A DNA stretch of 64,000 nucleotides from Talpa occidentalis (GCF_014898055.3 NW_023605083.1:60366228-60430227); one strand, 5' to 3'. Positions 48,240 to 59,759 are shown, counted from the stretch's first letter. A program made the numbers and translations. Notes: generated by a model not told the origin, from the sequence alone.

Positions 48240-48474
48240 TTATTTTATTTTTTTCATTATATGATCATGATATTTTTATTTATTTTTTAATTTTATTTTT
48301 TTAATAAATTTTATTTTTATATTCCCCATACAATTGCAACCCCCTTATTTTGACCCCAATCCCTCCCCTCCCCAGCCCCCACCCCCCATAGAGTGTTTCT
48401 GGTTCATAGTTTTTAGTTGATTTTGATTTTCACTTTCTTATAGTTATTCATTTTCCTGGTCCCTTATTTAAGTT
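48240..48474 (-). mobile_element. Severely 5'-truncated LINE-1 3' end with 16-bp TSD
   Basis: T-rich tail complement, then 'ttccccatacaattgcaacc' and 'ggtcccttatttaag', the complement of the same 3'UTR as in the full-length L1 at 13280. Exact 16-bp TSD TGAATAATGATTTTAT at 48224-48239 and 48475-48490. Only about 235 bp of L1 was copied. Confidence 0.93.
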
Positions 48475-48509
48475 TGAATAATGATTTTATGTTCCTTACT
48501 CATCCTGAA

Positions 48510-48790
48510 ACTCCATGAGAATCATAATAATATTCTGTGTATTCCATTGTTTCCAGTACTTAGAAGACTATGTCTCAACTTCCTTCCTTATACTTTATAT
48601 ACACTTTGTTCTGCTCTAAAGCATTTTTAATCACATCCTTGCCACAATCTGTGGCACAGAAGCTTGAGCACACTGATTATGTTGTTTTCACTTCTGTGTC
48701 CCTAAACCCCTGTTGAGTTCCACATATTCAGGAGGTGCTCAATAACAACAACAAAAATTTGGTTGAATCAATTAAGCTGAATCAGTGAAA
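48510..48790 (+). repeat. Possible L2 LINE 3' end
   Basis: 'actccatgagaatcataata' and, later, 'aggaggtgctcaataacaac' with 'ttggttgaatca' recall the L2 3' end. Confidence 0.4.
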
Positions 48791-49890
48791 ATAAGTTGAG
48801 CTTCAAAAGCTCTAGTCTCCACGATCTGAGGGGGCCATGCTGATGATATTGTAGGAAAATGTACTGAAGAAAAGGGACTGACTGGGCAGATGGAACCAAG
48901 GCCTCAAATAAAGATCTCAGGAGATAAATGTAGCAATCTTGGAAGGGAATAAGCTTCTTGACAAAGGAGGTGCTGAGGCAGAAGGCAAAAATCTTGGCAG
49001 AAGAGACTCCACCATCAACTTATAGAAGGTGGTCTCAGTGTCTCGAGACATGATTGGAAACATCCCAGAAGCTGACAGAAACATAAAGATTTTATCTGGT
49101 TGCTCTACAAGTGTACATTCATTTACAGAGTCTCAAGAATATCCTTTTCCACTAGTCCATGCAGCGTAACCCACGAGAGAAGACAACTAGGGATAAATAC
49201 AGAAATAAAATATTCTCTCTGTATTCTCCACTTTCCAGTCATTCCTAAACCATCTCTTCCCCATGATTATATAAGCCAAGAAATTCTTTTGTCTAAACTT
49301 CTGGCAGAAGACAATTGTGAAAACTTGACATGGTCTCTCCTTGGTTCTCATAATGAGTGAATGGAGCATATAAGCTAGTGAGTCCTTTCCTGACTCAACA
49401 GTGGGAAAGAGAACAGTATTTATTAAAATACTAACATATTAAAAGATACAAGGGTTTTATGGTCTGTCACTGAAAATACAGACAATATGTGACAGTAGTA
49501 TCTGGTTTGTTTTAACCAATAATCTATCAATAATCACCTCCTACATTCATAATGCCAACTCTATTGGCTTCATGGTGACAACAGTAATCATTCCCATGAT
49601 CTAGAAATATGTACTTTTCATGGTGTGTATCAATGCCCGATTTTTAATGAATGTCTGCCATTACTTTAGAATGTTGTGTCTGAATGAGTGTGTCTCCAGT
49701 AAAGCTTCCCAGAAATTGTTCATTAATCACAGCTCCATGTAGTGAAAGTTCTCTGCCCTATTACTCAATTTTTTCTGTCTCTTAAGAAAATGAACTACTC
49801 AGAAATCAAATCTCCCAGAAGTCAAATCTAGGAGAATTGTGCATGAGAAATTTCAGGTATTTCTGGTCAAAGGTTGAATCATCAAAAATA
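48791..49890. other. Unassigned sequence
   Basis: Nothing recognised up to the next SINE. Confidence 0.4.
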
Positions 49891-49900
49891 TGTTGTCAGA

Positions 49901-50156
49901 GGCCTCCCCTGATGGCACAGAGGTTGAACGCTGGACTGCGAAGCTGCCCACAGCCTCTACAATGCCGGTTCGATTCCTGGCCACCTGCGAGGGTTCCACA
50001 TGGTGCACAGACCTCTCCTGCCGTGCCCACTGCTCCCCTCAGCAGTGTATTTTGTCAGTCTGCCTGTTCTTTTCCCCTCTCTGGCTCTAGTAAATTCTCT
50101 CACCCTCCCGTGCTTCTGACTGTACCCAGAATTTGTATAGATAAATAAATAAATTA
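49901..50156 (+). mobile_element. tRNA-derived SINE fused to an L1 3' end
   Basis: A full SINE (B-box 'ggttcgattcc', end 'ataaataaataaatta') runs without a spacer into L1 3' sequence. The 8-bp word TTGTCAGA directly 5' of the SINE (49893-49900) recurs after the L1 tail (50455-50462), as expected if both were inserted as one unit. Confidence 0.9.
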
Positions 50157-50452
50157 AGATCATCTCACTTCTAGCAGGAATGTAGAGGATCCAAATAAGG
50201 GATCAGGGAAAAAACTAATTATAATAAAGTAAAAATTAAAATCAACAGATAACTATAAATCAGAGACATACTATGGGGGCGGGGAGAAGGGAGTAGGATC
50301 AAAACAAGGATGGGAAGAGCACAAGGCACCGTGGTGATATTCATGGGTGAATGGGGGGCGAATTTTACAGGGACTATAACCAAGATGAAAATACATACAT
50401 TGTACAAAAATGAAATATGATGTAAAAATATATAAAATAATTAAAACAAATG
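50157..50452 (+). mobile_element. LINE-1 3'UTR fragment, sense
   Basis: 'catctcacttctagcaggaa', 'attataataaagtaaaaatt' and 'aaccaagatgaaaatacata' align in order with the complement of 13540-13330, the 3' end of the full-length L1. It starts near the end of ORF2 and has an A-rich end. Confidence 0.88.
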
Positions 50453-50579
50453 CATTGTCAGAAATCATCTGAGCACCGTGTTTTACTGCAGGTTCTTCAA
50501 CATGGTCAATCTGTCTGTCGAGGCAAAGAGAAGCTGGAAATAATCCTGATTATTTAGATTGACAAATATGAAGTTAAAC

Positions 50580-50770
50580 CGCGTGGATTGAACACTTGCT
50601 CTATTCCAAATATTGTGCCAAGACTTTTGTCAATACTGTCATGCTGCCCTCACGACACCTTTGTCCATGTTATAGATGAGGACACTGAAGCTCAGAGAGA
50701 CGAGTTGCCCAAAGCCAACAAGGTGCTAATTATGAAGCCATGATTTGAGTCTAGGGTCTTTGTTCCTCTA
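50580..50770 (-). repeat. MIR SINE, antisense
   Basis: 'tatagatgaggacactgaag', 'ctcagagagacgagttgccc' and 'atgatttgagtctagggtc' match antisense MIR. Confidence 0.68.
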
Positions 50771-50969
50771 CAGAGAAAGTGCTTCACCCTGATTTCCATC
50801 ACCTGCACTTAGCACCTCCTTCCAACAAAGCCATTCCTTCATGGGATGTAATTATTTACTTAAAGTTTTGCATGCCATCAGTTTCTGAACTCTTAATTGT
50901 GCTAATCTCTCTATGTACTGAACATTGCTTTGTTATCAGTTGGGACTCAATAAATATGTAGTAATGGGA

Positions 50970-51045
50970 TGAATGCATGAAAGAAAGAGAAAAAAAGAGA
51001 CGGAAATAAGGAGAGAGAGGGAGGGAAGGAGGAGGGCAGGCTAAA
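50970..51045. repeat. GA-rich low-complexity tract
   Basis: 'gaaagaaagagaaaaaaaga' and following GGA/GAG runs. Confidence 0.75.
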
Positions 51046-51289
51046 GGAATGATAAAACAAACACCTAAAATAAATGGGTATTTTCTATCCTAGACCCTTA
51101 AGCAAACCCTCTCCTAGACCTTTTCTGATTCATTGTTTTCCAGATATACTGAGAGTCATGTATCATAACTGAAAGGAGTTCAGGGCAGATCCCTTGAGTG
51201 CAAACTTGATTTAGGCCAAACTGCTCAAAAATTCTCATAATATAGGGGCACAAGCAGGAACATAATTATCCAACAGCAGTTGGTGTGAG

Positions 51290-51405
51290 CCGAGCAGAGG
51301 TTTATATGAAGAATCCTCTTGAGCAGAATGAGGTAACTGAAGGTTTCACAAAGCAGTTAGTGTTTGAGTTGGATCTTGAAGAATGAGTAGGATTTTAGAA
51401 AATTA
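51290..51405 (-). repeat. L2 LINE scrap, antisense
   Basis: 'gagttggatcttgaagaatg' with 'agtaggattttagaaaa' is an antisense L2 signature. Confidence 0.45.
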
Positions 51406-51409
51406 GTCT

Positions 51410-52185
51410 TTCAGTATCAGAGAATTTCTTTTTTTTCTCTAGGGATTGTATTTTCCACCTGTGTTGTTCAATAATTCTCATTGGATAGGGAAAAGATTGA
51501 GAGAGTGTGATAGCAAGAACAGTCAATGATATAAGAAGCCAGAGCGGCATGGCTGAGAAGAATCCATAACAAGACCCTGTATTCTGGGGTGCAGGGAAAT
51601 AGCCCACAGCACCATAACTGCCTCTGGAGCATCTCCACATTCCTAAAACAGCCTACATTCCTCACCACAGTGCACTCAGCAACTCCCCCTGCAGAGTACA
51701 GCTCTTCCTCCTGTCAACTGTGAATGGAAGTAATTTGTTTATGGTTAGCAGAGATCATATCAGGCAGGGAGGAGACAAGGAACCACATCTTATCATCCAA
51801 TCTGCCACTGCCTTTCTGTGGTATCTTTTACCATGTTATAACCATGGAACCCAGACACTTGGAGCAAAACAGACGCGTGGGCTGGCCATATAATCCTCCC
51901 ATTCCAAACTCTGGTCTCCATGGGTAGAAAAAGGGCCAAATGAGATACTCATCTGATTAAGACCTGATGGCAGGACAAAACAGAGGCAAGCAGGGGCAGG
52001 GAGACAGCAGAGAGTTCACATGCACTTGGGAGTTTGCCTGCACCCCGAGTGAGGAGAGAAGCTTGAGGACTGAGGCTTCAAGCCAAAGGGTGCTCATGAC
52101 AAGAGATGAATGATTTATTTTTCCCCCAACTGGCAAAGTACACCGATGACTATGGTCTTCAGTCTCTTGATACTTCATCAGCTTC
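51410..52185. other. Unassigned sequence
   Basis: No repeat recognised. Small overlapping frames are not supported. Confidence 0.4.
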
Positions 52186-52189
52186 AAAC

Positions 52190-53170
52190 TAGTTTTGGTT
52201 CCCTCCTATACAGTGATGGTGCAGCTCCAGTTCTGATTCTCATCATCTCTTGCCTAGAGTATCATAATAACCTCCTATGGATAGCGATAGAATACAACAA
52301 ACCAAACAATTTTCCTACCGCTGTTTTTACCCAACTCAAATGTACTCTGTACATTACAGACAAATCTACTCCAGTCCATTTCCTTGAAATCCATCCCTCG
52401 TTTTCTATCATATACAACAGCACTATCCACAGAATTTTCCACGTGATAGAAATGTTCTATATCTGCACTGTCCGATATGGCAGACCCTAGGCATGTGCGC
52501 CTGTGAGCACTGAGGTATAGTGAGTACAAACCAGCAACTGTATCTTAAAATTAATTTTGACTTTAAACATTTAAACTAATTATATATTCAATTTATACTT
52601 AAAGGGACACACGCGACTAATGGCTACCATATTAGACATTATAAATCTGCAGGATGGTATCGAAGTCCCTTTACCTGACATGGCAAATCTTCCATGATCT
52701 AGCCCCAATTTATATTACTGATGACATTCCCCACCACATTTTCTATCTTATCTCCTCACAGAGAAGAGAAATTCTTTTTTCCCTTCCTAACCTCTATGCC
52801 TTTATACAGGTCTTCCCTCTCGTCAAGTATCCTTTTCATCATCATCTACTTAGCACATTTCTATTTAAATTTCAAGATCTAAATTAAATGTCACATCCTC
52901 TGAGAAGTCTGTCTCAACTTCTCTTCCCTCAAATAATGAAACAGTCCCTCCCCTGTGCTCCCAAAAGTCACCGCATCTGTTTCTATTATAGCACTTATCA
53001 CTGTATTATAATTATTTGTTTACTGGGCATCCTACCCACTAGCCTGGGAACTCCGAAGGGCAGGGACTGACTCTTTTAGATCTCTGTAGCTCTATCACTC
53101 ACGGAAATCCACACTGGTAAATGTGTGGTGAACAGATGCAAACCTGCAGAATGAATTAATTACTGAATCA
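52190..53170 (+). repeat. L2 LINE 3' region, split by a hAT element
   Basis: Left part 52190-52414 with 'tcttgcctagagtatcataa' and 'cctcctatgg'. Right part 52646-53170 with 'ccatgatctagccccaattt', 'tctgagaagtctgtctcaac', 'agcacttatcactgtattat' and 'gaactccgaagggcagggac'. One of the best-preserved L2s here; no coding potential remains. Confidence 0.68.
52415..52645. mobile_element. hAT-type DNA transposon inside L2
   Basis: 'cagcactatccacagaattt' near the left end, 'aatgttctatatctgcactg' with 'tccgatatggc', and 'taatggctaccatattagac' near the right end have the wording of a mammalian non-autonomous hAT element. The family name is not certain. It interrupts L2, so it is younger. Confidence 0.6.
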
Positions 53171-53469
53171 ATCAGTGTTTAGCTCAAAGAGCTCCCTGAA
53201 TTGGCAGAGACATTAGTTAAGCTATTGCAACATCAATGTCACTGAGGCCAACCTGTGATGTCAGGAACAGCTTTGTCCCCAGGCTGTGGTACATCTAGTC
53301 TATGGAGCATCAAAATGGAACTTTTGAGTTTACTTTAAATCTGGACTTGAATGGATGGTGCTCAGGGCTGAGAGGTTAAGCTGGAAGAGGCTGGAGACCG
53401 CAGATACCTAGGACAAAAAACTAGAATCCTCAGGCTTCTGGGGTGCTCAGGATCCTTGAATAGTTACTT

Positions 53470-53935
53470 AGGGGAGCCTTTGATAAGCCAGACATAGAAA
53501 AATAAATGTTGCATGATCTCACTGATATGTGGAATATGACAAATAAAAAAGAACTCCATTATTCTTCACTCAAGAGTGGGAGGAAGATCTCCTGCACAAC
53601 ACTGTGCTACAGTTAACAATACGACATCGTGCACTTTAAGAGATGTTAAGAGAATAGTTCTCAAGTCAAATGTTATAATACACACACACACACACACACA
53701 ATGCAAGGAAAGTTCTGAGGTGGTGGATATGCGGTGATGATACTATCATGGGTATATGCATATGTCCAAATTCATCAAGATGCATGCATTAAGTCTTTAT
53801 ATTTTTTTCTACATCATAGCATATAAGTTTTTTGTATATGTGTATATATGTACATATATATGTGTGTAAAGAGAGAGAGAGCTATCACAAATAAAAATGA
53901 GATAATGTAATGTACAAAACGCAGTGAAAAAGGGA
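53470..53935 (+). mobile_element. Old LINE-1 (L1M-type) 3' end
   Basis: 'gttgcatgatctcactgata' with 'tgtggaatatgac' and 'tgtgctacagttaacaat' is typical of L1M tails. Contains a perfect (CA)10 at 53681-53700 and degenerate TATG and GA tracts at the end. Confidence 0.65.
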
Positions 53936-53944
53936 GAGATGTTT

Positions 53945-54180
53945 TTCATTTTCCTTTATTTATTGAGCTGCTACTATGTGCCACATCTTATATACATTTA
54001 TTTACACCTTTTTTTTTTTAAAAAACAGTGACATTGCTATTTACCTTCCACAGATGAGCAAGTCAGAGGACAGAAAAGAGGAATGATTTTACACATTTTT
54101 TCATAGTAAATGGTAGACACAGGATTAAAACCCAAGCCTACCTCTGAATACAGTTTCCCAACTGCTTTTTCTACACCACT
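53945..54180 (-). repeat. MIR SINE, antisense
   Basis: 'gagctgctactatgtgccac' and the 'ttccacagatgagcaagtca' core, with a T-run and A-run between them. Confidence 0.55.
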
Positions 54181-54309
54181 GCAGACACTACAGGGAAACT
54201 CCTTCAAACTATGTTCTGAGCACTCACTGCCTGAGGAAAATTTATAAACTCCTAAAGTATAAAGTGTATTTCCTATAGTCAAGAAAAGTTAATTTTCAAA
54301 AAGCCGACA

Positions 54310-54430
54310 TGATGATCTGTTCTGTCTCCCACCCCCACTTCACTCTTGGGGAATCTGAGACCCAGGGAGAGGTGCACTAACCAGTGTCACCCAGGCTCAA
54401 GAGCAGATCAGGTTTCCAATGTCAGCCAGG
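54310..54430 (-). repeat. MIR fragment, antisense
   Basis: 'gaatctgagacccagggaga' and 'accagtgtcacccaggctca' resemble the antisense MIR core. Confidence 0.4.
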
Positions 54431-54769
54431 CTCTTAGCAGTTAATTTTCAGGTTCATTTGAAAGCTGAGCTTCTGGAACTCTTACTGCTGCACATCATTG
54501 TATTTGTAAAATCTCTGGAGATACTAGCAAGCACGTGCCTATTGGCCTTAGGGTGACTGGTGCTGACCTTCCAGAAAGCACCCTGGAAATCTACATTAAG
54601 GGCCTTAAAATTACCCAAGAGAAATAAGTGTATAACTGGTCTCATTTCCTGGAAGTCAACCTCGGGAAATTATCTCAATGTGAGCAAAGATGGTCATCTC
54701 AGTTTTACATGCAATGGTCAAAACAAAACAAAATACCAGAAGCAAGGAGCAGCAAAGCTAACTGCCTGT

Positions 54770-54880
54770 AAGTCAGGATAATAATAGTTCCTGCCATGTA
54801 GGATTGCTTGGAGAAATAACTGATCTAAAATGCACTTAACCCAGTGCTTGACCCACAATTAGCAATGAGTTAAGTTACAT
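54770..54880 (+). repeat. MIR fragment, sense
   Basis: 'gtcaggataataatagttcc' and 'cacttaacccagtgcttgac' are sense MIR 3' sequence. Confidence 0.5.
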
Positions 54881-54889
54881 ACCTCCAAA

Positions 54890-56222
54890 CTTCATATTTG
54901 CCATTTCTCTTAAACAATAATGAATGCAAAGACAAAAGTATGCGAATAGAACCAAACTGAAAACGCAAATTCCAGGTTTGAAGACTGGAGGATTTGGCCT
55001 TCTTTACTTTTACTTTGGTTTATTACAGAATCAGGTAGCCAGAAAGTCTCAAATAATAACACTAGTGATTGAGTCTTCCTCCTGGAATCTCCCTTTAATC
55101 TCAATAAAGTTATTGCAAGTTCTTGGCATCCTTAGACTTTGCAGAGGAGAAAAAAAAAAAAAAAAACAGGCCCAGTAAGAGGAGCCCAACCAAGGCCTCT
55201 AGATTTCTACACCATTTTTGAAGGAACCAGCACTTAGGGTCCAATCTATTATCACATAAAGGCATTTCTGGCCATGCCTTGTTCCTACCCCATTTTCTTC
55301 CTTGATTCATTTCCTCCTCTATCTTAAAGTCTCTTTGAAGTTTGCTGGCAGTGGGTCTGTTCATGGCCTAACTCCTGGTGGTACATTAAAGTAGGCACTG
55401 AATTTAAAGAGTTAAAATGTCCTTCTTCTCTCACTAAGAGCTGCATATCACCTCATTCAGCCTCTCTCTTATCTGCAAAAACAGGAATGACAGTGAAGGA
55501 GGTTAGAGATTGTTTCGGATCAAACAATATGTTTGTGAGTGTGTTTGCATCCAGCAGGGACTCTACCTAAGAGAAGGTCAATTGTCTTGATCACTGACAG
55601 CTCTGCAAAAGGAGGGGGAAATGAAGAACCAGGGGGTTAGTGCACATGATGGGAACTAAGCATGAGTAACAATCAAGACACCAAAGCCCTAGGCAGCCAG
55701 GTAAACATGGTGGCAGAGCTCAGGATCTGCCAGAAGGAAATTATCACCAACTGGGTAATAGTCACGTAGCTGGTAAACCATTTTACGATGGAAGTGTCTT
55801 CTTAGCTCTGTGTGGTTCATCTTTTACAAATACAGCCTCAGGTTTGAAGAGACTATTGAGCTCACAATGAGTGCTGAGCAAAGCAGGGACTCATGCCAAG
55901 TATCTTGGCATCCCTGGCTGTCCACTTCCCTCCCCACTGAGTTGCCTCTGTATTAAATATGTCCAGGAGAAGGGCACCTCAGGAATAAGGTGCAGATGAG
56001 GTGAGTAATTAAAAAAACAAGGAACTGCTTGAGGTGGTTTTGTGTTTTCTCTGGCAGCATAGAAAGCAGCCTGGTTAGAACCAGCATGGCAAGCAATGGC
56101 ATGATATAAATGGACATGGATGTATATATTTGTCTCTCTACAGGCAAATACCCAGTATCTCTCCTCAGGCAAATACGCAGAATGTAAAGTGCCCACCATG
56201 ACTGATGCCCACCATGACTGAT
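54890..56222. other. Unassigned sequence
   Basis: No repeat recognised. An A-run lies at 55150-55166. Confidence 0.4.
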
Positions 56223-56237
56223 CTGTCTTGATTTCTT

Positions 56238-56513
56238 TTTTTTTTTTTAAAGATTTATTTATTTATACAAGCACTGGGTACAGTCAGAAGCGCGGGAGGG
56301 TGAGAGAATTCACCAGAGCCAGAGCGGGGAGCAGAGCAGGCAGAAGGACCGAAGTACACTGCTGAGGGGAGCAGCGGGCGGCAGGAGAGGTCTGCGCGCC
56401 ATGCGGGACCCTCCGCCAATGGCCGGGGAGCAGCCGGGGATCAAACTGGCACTGCCCAGGCTGCGGGTAGCTTTGCAACCCAGCGCTCAACCGCTGTGCC
56501 ACAGGGGAGGCCC
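56238..56513 (-). mobile_element. tRNA-derived SINE, younger subfamily, with TSD
   Basis: Antisense. T-run, 'tatttatttatacaagcact', body, 'ggggatcaaactgg' (B-box) and head '...gccacaggggaggccc'. A 15-bp TSD with one mismatch (CTGTCTTGATTTCTT at 56223-56237 versus CTGTCTTCATTTCTT at 56514-56528). Carries an extra stretch near 56415-56438 ('ggggagcagccgggg'). Confidence 0.94.
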
Positions 56514-56529
56514 CTGTCTTCATTTCTTA

Positions 56530-57060
56530 ACTGTGTTCTTTGCAGCATGTAGTCATTGTATATTATTCAGAAAGAGCAACCATTTGAGATAAAATGTGAC
56601 TATAGGAATAGAGGCTAAGTTATCTGATTATTCATTCATGGGTTTGATTATTCCCCATCTCTTCACTGAGCATTTACTCAGTTGGATGCTCTATGCTGTA
56701 CCCCTGCAGATAGAGATGAATTAGAAAGAAAAAGTAGAGAAACTCGTTGTTCTCAAGTTCTTCCCCAGTTCTTATTTGGAGGTGATGGCTGTGTCACCAA
56801 TCTTTTGGTATGGTAGGCACAATAAACCATAAATTATAATTTTTCTTCCTACAAAGAGGCCAGTGACACCTTCAATAAATTAATATTCTCCAATCAACAA
56901 ACTCATAAGCTCATGAAACAATGGAAAGAGGGAAGAGGAATTCAAAGAAGGTGAAAATGAGCAGAGGGTTCCATTCCTTAAAGATATAAGAAAAGGAATT
57001 TCTTTTTATTAGAGAAAACAAAAAGCATGGCAATAAGCTGAATATATTTTATTTTAAAAT
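56530..57060. other. Unassigned AT-rich sequence
   Basis: No element recognised. Confidence 0.4.
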
Positions 57061-57064
57061 TTTT

Positions 57065-57412
57065 TAAAAAATGTAGGGTTTGTGGGGTAGAGGGATCAAT
57101 CAGTGGAGCACAGAACATTTTAGGGCATTGAAAACACTCTGTGTGATAACTTTTTATGGATACATGCCATCATGCATTAGTCTAAATCCATGGAATGTAC
57201 ACCACCAAAAGTGAACCATTAAGAAAACTATGGGCTTTGGATGATATTGGTGTGTTAATGTAGGTTCACCATCTATAACAAACGTATTGCTATGACAGGG
57301 GAAGTTGATAGGAGGCTGTGCATGTGTGAATGCAGACATAAAAGGGAAATTGTTGCCTTTCAATTTTGCTATGATTCTTAAAGTGCTTTACGAATTTGTT
57401 TTTTTAAAAAAC
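57065..57412 (+). mobile_element. Old LINE-1 (L1M-type) 3'UTR
   Basis: 'cattttagggcattgaaaac', 'atggatacatgccatcatgc', 'gtacaccaccaaaagtgaac' and 'gtaggttcaccatctataac' follow an L1M 3' end that I remember. Confidence 0.6.
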
Positions 57413-57423
57413 AAATGGTTCAG

Positions 57424-57669
57424 GGCCTCCCCAGTGACACAGCGGTTGAGCGTTGTGTTGCGAAGCTGCCGGTTCTATACCCGGCCACTGGGAGAGGGTC
57501 CCACATGGCGCACAGACCTCTCGTGCCGCCCGCTGCTCCCCTCAGCAGTGTACTTTGGTCCTTCTGCCTGCTCTGCTCCCCACTCTGGCTCTGGTGAATT
57601 CTCTCACCCTCCCATGCTTGTGAATGTACCCAGGGCTTGTATAAATAAATAAATAAATCTTAAAAAAAA
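57424..57669 (+). mobile_element. tRNA-derived SINE with an internal head deletion and TSD
   Basis: Runs from 'ggcctccccagtgacacagc' to 'cttgtataaataaataaat'. Relative to sister copies about 25 bp are missing between 'cgaagctgc' and 'cggttctat', 5' of the B-box. Exact 11-bp TSD AAATGGTTCAG at 57413-57423 and 57670-57680. Confidence 0.94.
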
Positions 57670-57684
57670 AAATGGTTCAGTCAG

Positions 57685-58104
57685 AGTCTACTGTTAATGG
57701 TTGATAGATATTAAATATTCTGAATATCCACCGCAGAGGAAAAGGGGAAAATCATTTTTTTTTTTACTTGAATGCTTCTCCTGAATTCACTTTTCTCATT
57801 TAAAAATCTTCAAACATAGTAGTAGAAATTTTGAATGCTACCTATTATGCTACTGTACTACTTTACAGTATGAAATAGATTATCAAGTGGGATGGATGCT
57901 TGTATTTGTTCAAGAGTTAGTTCCTTTTAACAGATAGTCTCTTAGAATGTCAAAATATCAGAAACTTGCCTGATATTAGAGTATTCAGAGTTTGCTGAAT
58001 TTTCCCTATCATTGGCAGTGCCCTTAGGTTTGACCACCGACATTTTCCTCTCCAATATACTGAAAAACTTCCAGCTACAAGTATGTGGCTGGTATAAATG
58101 GGTC
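57685..58104. other. Unassigned sequence
   Basis: Nothing recognised between two SINEs. Confidence 0.4.
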
Positions 58105-58120
58105 AAGATATTCTCCCCTT

Positions 58121-58396
58121 GGGCCTACCCGGTGGCACAGTGGTTGAGGCTGGGTTGCGAAGCTGCCTGCAGCCTCTGCAGCACTGGTTCCATCCCCGGT
58201 CGCCGGGTGAGTGTCCCACATGGCGCGCAGACCTCTCCTGCCACCCGCTGCTCCCCTCAGCAGTGTATTCGGTCCTTCTGCCTGCTCTGCTCCCCGCTCT
58301 GGCTCTGGTGAATTCTCTCACCCTCCCGCACTTCTGACTGTACCCAGTGCTTGTATAAACAAATAAATCCTAAAAAAAAAAAAAAAATGAAAAAAA
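58121..58396 (+). mobile_element. tRNA-derived SINE, younger subfamily, with TSD
   Basis: Full length, CpG-rich, 'cttgtataaacaaataaat' end and a long A-tail. A 16-bp TSD with one mismatch (AAGATATTCTCCCCTT at 58105-58120 versus AAGATATTCTCTCCTT at 58397-58412). Confidence 0.95.
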
Positions 58397-58412
58397 AAGA
58401 TATTCTCTCCTT

Positions 58413-58859
58413 AGAGCCTAACTGCTGTGGCCAACACTTTCAGACAGAGTGCATGGAGGGCTCCTTCAGGTTACTGAATAAGGCAGACTTGACTCCTGTG
58501 TAGATATTCCATATCAGTCAGAGAAAACCTACCTGCCCCAATCTTCTGGAATTGGTAGGAGCAAGAGGATATCTGTGTTCCACAAAAGCTCTCAGTCACT
58601 CTTATCTGCTAATCTCTTAATTCCCATCTAAGTAATATCAAGAGAACAGAAGGCGTATAAGCAATGGCTGAAGAGTTCACCAATAAACTCTATTTCACAA
58701 GGAAGAACAGAAACCATAAAATCTTTAAAAGCCTTTTATAGACAAACTGTTTTCTAAGCAAGACCATGCTCCTGAAACACTTGATGGTCTTGAGATGCAG
58801 GGTGCTGTTGGAGTTTATCCAAGTCTTCAGATGCTATGAGGATTGGCTATTATCCCTGC
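58413..58859. other. Unassigned sequence
   Basis: Repeat-free as far as I can see; leads into the candidate element below. Confidence 0.4.
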
Positions 58860-59240
58860 CAGACAGGCTTGTCCATCTTCCCATCAGTTGCAAGAAATTT
58901 AATAAAAACAGGCTGCGTTAATTCATGCTTGTTTTATGGACTGCTCCACAGGGCCTCAACTGGGTAAGCCTGTAAGACCCAGCTGAGCATGGCAAATGGC
59001 TAAGCAGATGGTTTCATTTTAGATAGTGGCTGTCAATGGTTTGGTGTGAACAGCTCTTGCAAACCAGCATGAAGGGAACAGATTGCATGGTGGCTGGGAG
59101 AAGCATATGTAATTGGAAACAGTAGCCACTTACAATGGGGGCACATTTTCAATCTTGATCAGCGTGGCTCCAGTTTGGAAAAAGAGAGTTGATTAACCAA
59201 ATGTGTTTTGGGCTGTGATGAACCTAATTTTCAGAAAGTT
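58860..59240. promoter_or_regulatory. Candidate conserved non-coding element E
   Basis: Repeat-free, with dense homeodomain and bHLH-like words: GTTAATTCATGC at 58917-58928, CAGATG at 59005-59010, TGTCAATGG from 59031, and GTTGATTAACC at 59188-59198 (half of an HNF1-like site). No splice-bounded open frame is evident. Enhancer role is inferred. Confidence 0.35.
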
Positions 59241-59755
59241 TGGGTAGCGTCTCTGGAGGGTTGAGGGTAAGGGACCTGGCTGGTCTGCTATGTGAATCAA
59301 GGATGTCTGGGTTCCAGAACTAACCCTCTCCCTATAACAGTGAGAGACACTGGAAGAATTGGTAGCTTGCTCAGAGGAGCCCAAATGCAAAACTGAGCAC
59401 TGCAGTAGCTGGAGTTATGGTGTTGAAGAAGATCAGATGGTTCAGGCAAATAGCCTGCAGGGGCATGAGAGACTAGAAAAATCAGAGACCCACATGGGCT
59501 CTTTGGAGAAAAGGCATAGATGCAGAGGATTTTGAGATACTCCATAGAGAGAACTTGTGCAAGTCTGAGGAGATGATATGGCCAGGGTAGGCCAGGGTTA
59601 GATCAAAGACTGTGGACCTTGAGGAGAAGTAGTATGGGCAAGGCAGGTACATTTCCCAGATTAACAGTGAAATGAAAATGTTACCTGAAACACTTATAGG
59701 GCAAATAGACCAAAGAGGGACTGGGCTACAAACTCAGAACCAACTTTTCAGAAAA
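59241..59755. other. Unassigned sequence
   Basis: No repeat recognised. Somewhat purine-rich; possibly very old antisense L2. Confidence 0.35.
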
Positions 59756-59759
59756 TGTG

